DNA of 27,957 bases from CAYRYU01 sp964428355 (GTDB lineage: Bacteria > Muiribacteriota > Ozemobacteria > Ozemobacterales > Ozemobacteraceae). Where the stretch lies: assembly GCA_964428355.1 (NCBI GenBank), contig CAYRYU010000094.1:1-27957 (forward strand), read 5' to 3'. Position numbers and translations under genes: made by a program. Position 1 is the first letter of the stretch; every line of letters starts with the position of its first letter. Below the pieces are notes generated by a model. That model did not search any database and was not told the DNA's origin. It worked only from the letters and a program-made list of their open reading frames with translations. Positions 21,711 through 27,957 of the stretch are shown in pieces.

Positions 21711-22628
21711 GTGTCCGCAACTTGCCCCAAAACCAAAGAGTTGCTGAAAAGACTGGGCGAACAGGAAGTCGCCTCCGAAGCCGATGGTGATACCATGCAA
21801 CACATTGCCTCCTGCCCGATTTGTCAGAGAGCTCTTGAGAAGATCGGCCGGCTGGAATCCGATCTTCAAAGGCACTACGATGGAATCAAGGCTTCTTTTC
21901 CTTCCGTGGATTTCAACCCTTCCAAGGTGGAGGACAGCAAAACGATGAGCGAAAGAGCAGGTTTTCCGGGTGGTCTTTCCATGCCCCGGTTTGCGCTTGC
22001 ACTGGGCGTTGGGATCATTATCCTTGTTCTCGGAGGGGTTATCCTTCATACCCGCCGGACGCCGGCTTCTCCAGGGAAACAACTGGCCTCCGCAAGCGAA
22101 GTCAAGGAAGGGACCGGGTTCGTCGTGTCCGGTGAGATCTCTTTTGGTGATGGTTCGGCGGTAAAAATGGGAAACTCCTTCCCAATCAGCAAAAACCCCG
22201 TCATTGTCCAGAATTCCGCCCGGGTCCGGCTCGCCCATGGAACAGAGATCGTCTTCACCAACGCCCGGATCCACTTCAACCCCCAAGGGATAACCCTCGA
22301 ATCGGGAAAGGCCGAGATCCTGATCCGCAAGAAGGGCACCGTTTTTTCGGCCGTCACCCCCACGGCGGTCATGGGGGTCCGTGGGACGCACTTTTCCGTC
22401 AACGTTCTCCCCGACGGAGCCAACGATGTCTTCGTCGCCGAGGGAAAGGTCCATGTCTCCACGAATTCTGGTGCAGAATGCCTTCTTGAACCGGGGCGAA
22501 AGCTTCATATCAACCCGGATGGCAGGTTCGCCACCCCCCCCACCGGATTCGAAATCTCCCGCCCGGGCGCACCCCATTTGGCCACCGGTCCCGCTGTCCG
22601 ACCCACCGATTTCGTTCTGGGTGATTGA
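21711..22628 (+). CDS. Anti-sigma protein: zinc finger (ZAS), membrane segment and FecR domain, module B
   Basis: A 305-residue protein. It starts with GTG at 21711, 6 bases after AAGGAGG; an overlapping ATG at 21709 is out of frame and soon stops. H31-x3-C35-x2-C38 marks the zinc anti-sigma domain. A membrane helix lies at about 94-114, and the FecR-like domain at about 140-270 contains TPTAVMGVRGTHFSV and a following F-V-A-E-G-K-V-H-V. The layout and the His/Cys positions are the same as in the 11387 protein, so they are paralogues. Here the anti-sigma gene comes before its sigma gene, the reverse of module A, with a 99-base gap and no overlap. It probably holds the 22728 sigma factor until a periplasmic signal arrives. 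Confidence 0.88.
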   Translation: MSATCPKTKELLKRLGEQEVASEADGDTMQHIASCPICQRALEKIGRLESDLQRHYDGIKASFPSVDFNPSKVEDSKTMSERAGFPGGLSMPRFALALGVGIIILVLGGVILHTRRTPASPGKQLASASEVKEGTGFVVSGEISFGDGSAVKMGNSFPISKNPVIVQNSARVRLAHGTEIVFTNARIHFNPQGITLESGKAEILIRKKGTVFSAVTPTAVMGVRGTHFSVNVLPDGANDVFVAEGKVHVSTNSGAECLLEPGRKLHINPDGRFATPPTGFEISRPGAPHLATGPAVRPTDFVLGD

Positions 22629-22727
22629 AATGCCTTTTCCTCCCCCGTTCTGGCTCCTTTTTCGAAAGAATGGTTTTTTCCGTGAACCCGAATCCCGCAA
22701 GGGTCCCATTTTCTCCCGGCTTTTTCG

Positions 22728-23291
22728 ATGACCTCCCAAGAAAAAACCGACCAACAGATCGTGCAGGAATTCCAGGCCGGCGACCGGTCGGTGTTCGATC
22801 TGCTCGTGAAACGGTATTCATCATATTGCCTTTTCTTCTTCCAGCATCAGAGATTCCTTGACCGGGAAAACTCGCGCGACCTTGCCCAGGAGGTTCTTCT
22901 CAAGATCTTCAAGGGTCTGGACCAGTTCGTCTGGCGGACCTCCCTCAAAGCCTGGATTCTTGCGATCTGCAGAAATGCGGCCAACGATTTCCTTCGTCGC
23001 CGGAGTTCCAAGATCCAGGAGGGGCCTTTTCCGGACCCCGGAGACAGTCTCGCGCCTCCCCGGAATCCGGAGGTTGAGGCGGTCCCTTCGCTGAAGGAAG
23101 CCTTGAGCTTGCTTCCGCCACGTCAGAAGGAAGTCATTGAACTGAAATACTTCTGGCAGTTCCGATGTGAGGAGATCGCCCAGTTTCTTGAAATTCCCCT
23201 CGGAACGGTAAAAAGCGACCTGAGCCGGGCCAGAATGAGGTTGCTGGAAATCATCCACGAGGAGCGGGAAGAGAACTTCCGTTCCAACTGA
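22728..23291 (+). CDS. ECF-family RNA polymerase sigma factor, module B
   Basis: A 187-residue sigma factor. Region 2 (about 22-92) has DLAQEVLLKIFKGLDQF and SLKAWILAICRN; region 4 (about 120-176) has LPPRQKEVIELKYFWQF and IAQFLEIPLGTVKSDLSRAR. The linker is rich in Pro and acidic residues. The ATG at 22728 lacks a good ribosome-binding site, so translation may be weak or another start may be used. It is a paralogue of the 10810 sigma factor but clearly diverged, which would allow each to act on its own promoters with its own anti-sigma partner. No terminator is obvious behind it. Confidence 0.92.
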   Translation: MTSQEKTDQQIVQEFQAGDRSVFDLLVKRYSSYCLFFFQHQRFLDRENSRDLAQEVLLKIFKGLDQFVWRTSLKAWILAICRNAANDFLRRRSSKIQEGPFPDPGDSLAPPRNPEVEAVPSLKEALSLLPPRQKEVIELKYFWQFRCEEIAQFLEIPLGTVKSDLSRARMRLLEIIHEEREENFRSN

Positions 23292-23302
23292 GGAATTCCG
23301 CC

Positions 23303-23343
23303 CCTTCGTCCATGTGCGAAGGTTCGCCGGGATGTGTTAAGAT
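23303..23343 (+). promoter_or_regulatory. Predicted promoter and inverted repeat before the hybrid kinase
   Basis: TAAGAT (23338-23343) with TG at 23335-23336 forms an extended -10 element. CCTTCG and CGAAGG (23303-23308 and 23317-23322, 8-base loop) form an inverted repeat upstream, partly where a -35 would be. No T-run follows, so it is unlikely to be a terminator. If this promoter is used, transcription starts near 23350, which argues for the kinase start at 23416. Confidence 0.4.
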
Positions 23344-23415
23344 GGAATGGGGATCGGCATCCCAGCCCCGGAAGATGAGCCCCCCCGCCACGATCAGGAC
23401 GAAAGGGTTCCAAGG

Positions 23416-26400
23416 ATGTTCAGCCGTTGGGAAGATCTAAAGCTCAGCACGAAGATGTCCTTGCTCGCTTTCCTGGCGGTTTTTCTTTCCGTCCTCTTCC
23501 TGACGGGCCTCGTAGTCTGGCTCAGCGGGGAATACAACACCCTCGCGCAAAAGGAAGTCGACCAGCTGATCGAAGCCGACCTTGATCACATCACCGAGGG
23601 CATTTTCAATCTGGTCCGGGTCCAGGACGAGAGCACCCAGATGCTCGTGGACCAGTCCCTGGAAGTTGCGCACCTCCTTCTTGCTGATAAGGGCGGAGCC
23701 AGGTTGGGTTCCCGGATGGTAACCTGGGAGGCGATCAACCAGTTTTCCAAGCGGTCCATGACCGTGAAGCTTCCCGAGCTGATCCTTGGGGATGGCGATT
23801 CACAAGATCTCGAGATTGCCAGCCACAGCTTCGTCGATTCCACCTCGAAAGTGGTGGGCGAAACGGTGACCATCTTCCAACGGCTCAACGACAAAGGCGA
23901 CATGATGCGCGTCTCGACCACGATCCTGGATTCGGGGGGGCGGCGTGCGGTCGGAACTTTCATCCCCGCGGTCAATCCTGACGGGGAACCCAACCCCGTT
24001 ATCGCCGAGATCATTGCCGGAAAAAAGTACCAGGGCCGGGCATTCGTCGTGAACGCGTGGTATCTCACCGCCTATGAACCACTGAAGGACTCCTCCGGGA
24101 ACATCATCGGCATGCTGTATGTTGGGGTCAGCCAGAAAGCCGTCGAAGAGCGGATCCGAAACGTCGTTCTTCAGACCCGGGTCGGAAAGACAGGGTACGT
24201 CTACGTCCTGGGGGGTGAGGGCACGGAAAGAGGCCGCTACATCATTTCCCAAAAAGGGCTTCGAGATGGAGAGGATATCTGGGATACCCGCGACGTCGAC
24301 GGGAATCTGATCATCCGCAAGATCGTCGAGTGCGCAAAGACCCTGAAGCCCGGAGAGCTCGCCACTCAGCGCTACCGCTGGATCAACCCGGGGGAAACCG
24401 CCCCCCGATGGAAAATCGCGCGGCTCGCATACTACCCCCATTGGGATTGGGTCATCGGGACGAGCGTCTACGAGGACGAACTGATGGAGTACCGGACCGT
24501 CCTCAGTGACGGGAAGAAACGAACCATCTGGACCATGGCCCTTGCAGGAGCGGGTATTTCCCTGCTGATGCTGGCTGTGGTTCTGCTGTTTTCCAGAAGC
24601 ATCACCCGGCCAATCGGCCAGATGACCGAGTTTGCGTCGAACATTTCCGAGGGGAACCTTGACCAGCAGGTGAACATTGCATCAGATGACGAAATCGGGC
24701 TGTTGGCGCAGAATTTCAACATAATGATTTCCCATCTCCATCAATCGATGTCGGAACTCAAGGAAAGCGAGGAACGATACCGGAACCTTTTCGAGGGGGC
24801 GCTCGAAGGGCTCATGGTGAGTTCACTCGATGGAAAGATCGTGAAGGCAAATTCCGCGCTGGCGCAGATTCTGGGTTACGATACTCCTGATGCCATCCTC
24901 TGGGACACGTCCAACCAGCGGCCGCAGGTTTACGAAAACACCAAGGATCGGGAGGATTTCTACTCCACTCTTCTCGAGAAGGGGTTCGTGGCCCATCGTG
25001 AATGTCAGTGGGTCCGAAAAGACGGCAGGAGGATCTGGGTTCTGATGGGGGGAAAACTTGCCCTGACCCCTGAAGGGCAACCTTCACACATCCAGGGGTT
25101 CGTCATGGACATCTCGGAAATCAAGTCCGCGGAGGAGAAGCTGAAGGCTGCGAAAAACCAGCTCGAAAAGATCATCGACTTCCTGCCCGACCCCACGATG
25201 ATCACGGACAAAAACCGGAAGATCATTGCGTGGAATCGGGCTGTTCAAGCCATGACCGGGATACCGCCGGAGGAAGTCCTGGGCAAGGATCATTCCGAAG
25301 CTTGTCGTGGGTTTTACGGAAAAGCCGGGGCCCACCTCCTCGACCTTCTGTATGACAGCATTCCCGAGCTGGAATCCAGGTATTCCTTTTTCCGACGGGT
25401 GGGCAAGACCATCATGGGGGAGACCTTCGCTCCTGCCGCATATGGAGGAAAAGGTGCCCAGATCTGGGCCATCGCCTCTCCCCTGTTCGATGAACATGGA
25501 GTCCAGGTCGGGGCGATCGAGTCGGTGAAGGATATCACCGAAAGGAAGCAGATCGAGAACGACCTGAGGTTCTCGAACACCCTTCTGAAAACCCAACAGG
25601 AAAATGCCCATTTCGGGATCCTCCTGGTTGATGAGTTCCGGAAGGTCACCTCTCTCAACCAGCGGTTTCGGGAGATGTGGAGGATTTCCCATGCGGTCGT
25701 TGCGGGAGATGACGAAAAGGCCTTGTTGCAGGAGATTCTTCCCCAGATCGCCAAATCTGAGGATTTCTTCCGGTTGGTCAACGACCTTTACGGGGAGCGA
25801 CTGAAAAAGGACCAGGGCGAGATCGCGTTCAAGGACGGACGCCTGTTCGAATTCTATTCCGCTCCCCTGATCGGCAACGACGGACATTACTACGGCCGGG
25901 TCTGGAATTTTTTCGACGTGACCGAAAGGAAGGTCGCGGAGGAAAAGCGGGCGAATCTCGAGATCCAGCTTTACCAGTCACAGAAGCTCGAAAGCATCGG
26001 GCAACTGGCAGGAGGCATCGCCCACGACTTCAACAATCTGCTCACGCCCATACTCGGATATACCCAGATCCTGCTGCAGGACATCCCTCCCCAGGATTCC
26101 CGGCACGCTTCGCTTCGCCTGATACTCGAAGCGGGTGAAGGGGCGAAGGTCCTTACCCGTCAGCTTCTGGCCTTCAGCCGGAAGCAGTTGTTGGAGCTGA
26201 AGGAGGTCGATCTTGCGGAGACGGTCCGAAAGTTCGAGAAGATCCTTCGGCGCACCATCCGGGAAGATATCAAGATCGTGGTCAAATCCGTATCCGGGGA
26301 AGCTTTCATCACCGCCGACGGCAACCAGATGGAGCAGATCCTGATGAATCTGGCCGTCAACGCCCAGGATGCGATGCCCGGAGGCGGGATTCTGGAAATC

Positions 26401-27129
26401 TCCGTCGACACGCGGGTTCTCGACCAGGAATTCTCCGAGACGCATACGGAGATCCCGCCCGGGTCTTACGTTGTTCTAATGGTGACGGATACGGGTTGCG
26501 GGATAGACAAAGAAACCATGGCTCATATCTTCGAACCGTTCTTCACTACCAAGGAGCTCGGCAAGGGAACTGGACTTGGGCTGTCCACGGTTTTCGGAAT
26601 CGTCAAGCAGCACGGTGGAAGCATACTCGTCTACTCGGAGGTTGGAAAGGGCTCCTGTTTCAAAGTGTTTTTTCCCCGGCGCACGAAAGCTCCCTCCTCC
26701 GACCAGGTCCCGGAGGAAACAAAAACTCCCGAGGAGGAGTTTTCAGCACGTGAGGGAGAGGCCATCCTCGTAGTTGAGGACGAAAAGCTGGTCAGGGAAC
26801 TCACTTGCAAGATGCTCGAAAGGTTGAAATACAAAGTTGTGGTCGCCAACAGCCCCACCGAATGCTTCCGGCTGATCAGCGAAGGAGCCGGCGACGGAGT
26901 GGACCTTCTCGTGACCGACGTGATCCTTCCCGACATGAACGGGAAGGAGATGTACGAAACCCTCCGAAAAACGCTCCCGGACTTGAAAGTCATTTTCATG
27001 TCGGGATACACGAACAACGTTTTCGCGCATCACGGAGTTCTGGGGGAAGGGGTGAATTTCCTCCAGAAACCGATTTCCTTCCGCGAGCTGGCCGAAAAAA
27101 TCAGGAAAGTCCTTGATTCCGGGTCCTGA
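23416..27129 (+). CDS. Hybrid sensor histidine kinase: Cache-HAMP-PAS-HisKA-HATPase-REC
   Basis: A 1237-residue membrane protein. The ATG at 23416 is chosen because GAAAGGG lies 8 bases upstream; an ATG at 23347 adds 23 residues but lies at the likely transcript start. Membrane helices at about 13-35 and 370-393 enclose a periplasmic Cache-type sensor (VGKTGYVYVLGGEGTERGRY, HWDWVIGTSVYEDE). A HAMP domain (SRSITRPIGQMTEFA) and about three PAS domains follow. The kinase core has the phospho-acceptor His870 in GGIAHDFNNLL, the N-box NLAVNAQDAMPGGG, and DTGCGID, FEPFFTTK and GTGLGLS. A C-terminal receiver has VVEDE, acceptor Asp1168 in LLVTDVILPDMNG, and the conserved Lys in LQKPIS. All key residues are present. 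No partner regulator is next to it, so its target is unknown. Confidence 0.93.
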   Translation: MFSRWEDLKLSTKMSLLAFLAVFLSVLFLTGLVVWLSGEYNTLAQKEVDQLIEADLDHITEGIFNLVRVQDESTQMLVDQSLEVAHLLLADKGGARLGSRMVTWEAINQFSKRSMTVKLPELILGDGDSQDLEIASHSFVDSTSKVVGETVTIFQRLNDKGDMMRVSTTILDSGGRRAVGTFIPAVNPDGEPNPVIAEIIAGKKYQGRAFVVNAWYLTAYEPLKDSSGNIIGMLYVGVSQKAVEERIRNVVLQTRVGKTGYVYVLGGEGTERGRYIISQKGLRDGEDIWDTRDVDGNLIIRKIVECAKTLKPGELATQRYRWINPGETAPRWKIARLAYYPHWDWVIGTSVYEDELMEYRTVLSDGKKRTIWTMALAGAGISLLMLAVVLLFSRSITRPIGQMTEFASNISEGNLDQQVNIASDDEIGLLAQNFNIMISHLHQSMSELKESEERYRNLFEGALEGLMVSSLDGKIVKANSALAQILGYDTPDAILWDTSNQRPQVYENTKDREDFYSTLLEKGFVAHRECQWVRKDGRRIWVLMGGKLALTPEGQPSHIQGFVMDISEIKSAEEKLKAAKNQLEKIIDFLPDPTMITDKNRKIIAWNRAVQAMTGIPPEEVLGKDHSEACRGFYGKAGAHLLDLLYDSIPELESRYSFFRRVGKTIMGETFAPAAYGGKGAQIWAIASPLFDEHGVQVGAIESVKDITERKQIENDLRFSNTLLKTQQENAHFGILLVDEFRKVTSLNQRFREMWRISHAVVAGDDEKALLQEILPQIAKSEDFFRLVNDLYGERLKKDQGEIAFKDGRLFEFYSAPLIGNDGHYYGRVWNFFDVTERKVAEEKRANLEIQLYQSQKLESIGQLAGGIAHDFNNLLTPILGYTQILLQDIPPQDSRHASLRLILEAGEGAKVLTRQLLAFSRKQLLELKEVDLAETVRKFEKILRRTIREDIKIVVKSVSGEAFITADGNQMEQILMNLAVNAQDAMPGGGILEISVDTRVLDQEFSETHTEIPPGSYVVLMVTDTGCGIDKETMAHIFEPFFTTKELGKGTGLGLSTVFGIVKQHGGSILVYSEVGKGSCFKVFFPRRTKAPSSDQVPEETKTPEEEFSAREGEAILVVEDEKLVRELTCKMLERLKYKVVVANSPTECFRLISEGAGDGVDLLVTDVILPDMNGKEMYETLRKTLPDLKVIFMSGYTNNVFAHHGVLGEGVNFLQKPISFRELAEKIRKVLDSGS

Positions 27130-27207
27130 AAAGGCTGGAAAAAGGAAAAATCCCGGAACCTGAAAGACAAAATCCTTTCCGCCGATTTCGCAGATCGCCA
27201 AAGATGG

Positions 27208-27253
27208 AAAAAAACCGGATCGATTATGCGCCCCGCAGGGGTTTTACTCGATC
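27208..27253 (-). terminator. Terminator overlapping the stop of the right-edge gene
   Basis: On the minus strand GATCGA (27253-27248) pairs with TCGATC (27223-27218), and inside it CCCC-TGC-GGGG (27241-27231) forms a second stem. CCGG and seven Ts follow. The outer stem includes bases of the stop codon region. It ends the minus-strand gene facing the kinase. Confidence 0.6.
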
Positions 27254-27957
27254 TTCTGTTTGAAGAGAAGAAGCTGTCCGGTCTTCTGGTCCAATCGAAG
27301 AAATCCGATTTCACCCCCTGCGAGGAGGACATGGCAGTTCACCGCGCTCAGGTCACCGATTCCGGGCAGCGGGAGGGTTTTCCCCACCTTTTCTCCGGCA
27401 AGGGTGAAAACCCTAATGACATGTGAATGGTCTCCGGTTCCGGAGATTCCGAGAAAAACCGGCTCCCCGTCCTTCCCCGTTCCGATTGGATCGAGCCGGA
27501 TCAGGTTTCCAAGGGGGGAATCATGGTCGAGATGGATCCGCGATTTCTTCCAGAGGATGTTCCACGAGCGGAGGCCTTCAGGGGAAACATTGGATTCGAG
27601 CTTCAACTCATCTGCTGTGGGCTCTGCCAAGAACGTGCTTCCCGGGGAAAGTTGCCGGCATTTCCCCTCCGGGTTGACCTCCCAGATCCCTGAGTCCCCT
27701 GCGAGCAACCGGATCCGTTCCGGGGCCGCGACGATCCGGAAAAACATCGGGTTCTTCCGTTGATCGATCAGGTTTCCGATCTTGGTGATCTTCCAGGAGT
27801 CAGGTTTTCCGAGGTCAAGAGAGTAGAGAAAAGGTTCCTGGAAACGGCACAGGACCAACTTCTCCGCCTGGAACGCCAGGTCGCTGAATCGCGCCTTTCT
27901 GTCCTCCCCCGCCATCGGGGGAAGGGGGATCTCCACCTTCGCGCCTTTGGAATCGGC
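27244..27957 (-). CDS. C-terminal part of an unrecognised strand-rich protein (5' partial)
   Basis: The reading frame is open to the right edge, so the gene starts outside the window; an internal ATG at 27936 is unlikely to be the true start. The visible 237 residues are rich in short beta-strand-like segments separated by turns (LVLCRFQEPFLYSLDLG, LLAGDSGIWEVNPEGK, GEIGFLRLDQKTGQLLLFKQ). The spacing is suggestive of a beta-propeller such as an NHL or WD-like protein, but no diagnostic repeat was confirmed. No signal peptide or membrane segment is visible in this part. It is convergent with the hybrid kinase and has its own terminator. Function unknown. Confidence 0.6.
   Translation of the reverse strand, partial: ADSKGAKVEIPLPPMAGEDRKARFSDLAFQAEKLVLCRFQEPFLYSLDLGKPDSWKITKIGNLIDQRKNPMFFRIVAAPERIRLLAGDSGIWEVNPEGKCRQLSPGSTFLAEPTADELKLESNVSPEGLRSWNILWKKSRIHLDHDSPLGNLIRLDPIGTGKDGEPVFLGISGTGDHSHVIRVFTLAGEKVGKTLPLPGIGDLSAVNCHVLLAGGEIGFLRLDQKTGQLLLFKQKIE

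Noticed and set aside
21648..22754. 368-residue minus-strand open frame
   Set aside because: It lies opposite the FecR-domain gene, which has clear zinc-finger and FecR motifs. The antisense frame has no recognisable domain.
23303..23322. Hairpin as a terminator for the module B sigma gene
   Set aside because: The 6-pair stem is not followed by a T-run; it fits an operator near the kinase promoter better.
1..27957. tRNA or rRNA genes, insertion sequences, attachment sites
   Set aside because: No cloverleaf pattern, conserved rRNA segment, transposase or integrase motif, or terminal inverted repeats were recognised by reading both strands. A covariance-model search was not possible.

Overview
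The window looks like a chromosomal segment of a Gram-negative (diderm) bacterium of moderately high GC, in the mid to high 50s percent by eye. Two membranes are implied by secreted proteins, pseudopilins, anti-sigma/FecR proteins and a membrane hybrid kinase. No RNA gene, transposase or phage gene was seen. The proteins suit an uncultured deep-branching lineage; Candidatus Riflebacteria is a guess from general gene style and is not proven by the sequence.

Layout: (1) 3-311, the 3' end of an unrecognised gene with a 14-bp tandem repeat. (2) Module A, 525-12346, all on the plus strand: a very large GspK/PilX-like pseudopilin, a GspI-like and a GspJ-like pseudopilin, a secreted protein with a conserved C-terminal domain, three modular secreted proteins, an ECF sigma factor and a zinc-finger/FecR anti-sigma protein. 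(3) 12440-13618, minus strand: a protein with two cyclic-nucleotide-binding-like domains, separated from module A by a strong hairpin. (4) 13619-13993, a 375-base gap with nested inverted repeats. (5) Module B, 13994-23291, plus strand: a dockerin-like secreted protein, a second K/I/J-like triad, a second copy of the conserved secreted protein, a TPR-like secreted protein, then FecR and sigma in the reverse order to module A. (6) 23416-27129, a hybrid histidine kinase, convergent with (7) a minus-strand gene cut by the right edge.

Modules A and B are paralogous. The K, I and J proteins, the protein after J, sigma and ZAS-FecR occur once in each. The other secreted proteins are built from a small shared set of parts: two kinds of N-terminal helical domain, a TPR-like middle domain, a strand-rich IPGMG motif, a C-terminal tail motif, and acidic or Pro/Thr/Ser linkers. 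GspK-I-J is known as the tip complex of type II secretion pseudopili. The window has two such tip triads but no ATPase, secretin, platform protein, prepilin peptidase or major pseudopilin.

Working model (inference): each module encodes a special pseudopilus tip plus surface or secreted partners, under a dedicated ECF sigma/ZAS-FecR switch that could sense something in the periplasm such as assembly or cargo. This duplicated set, and the IPGMG family in particular, is the best candidate here for an undescribed system.
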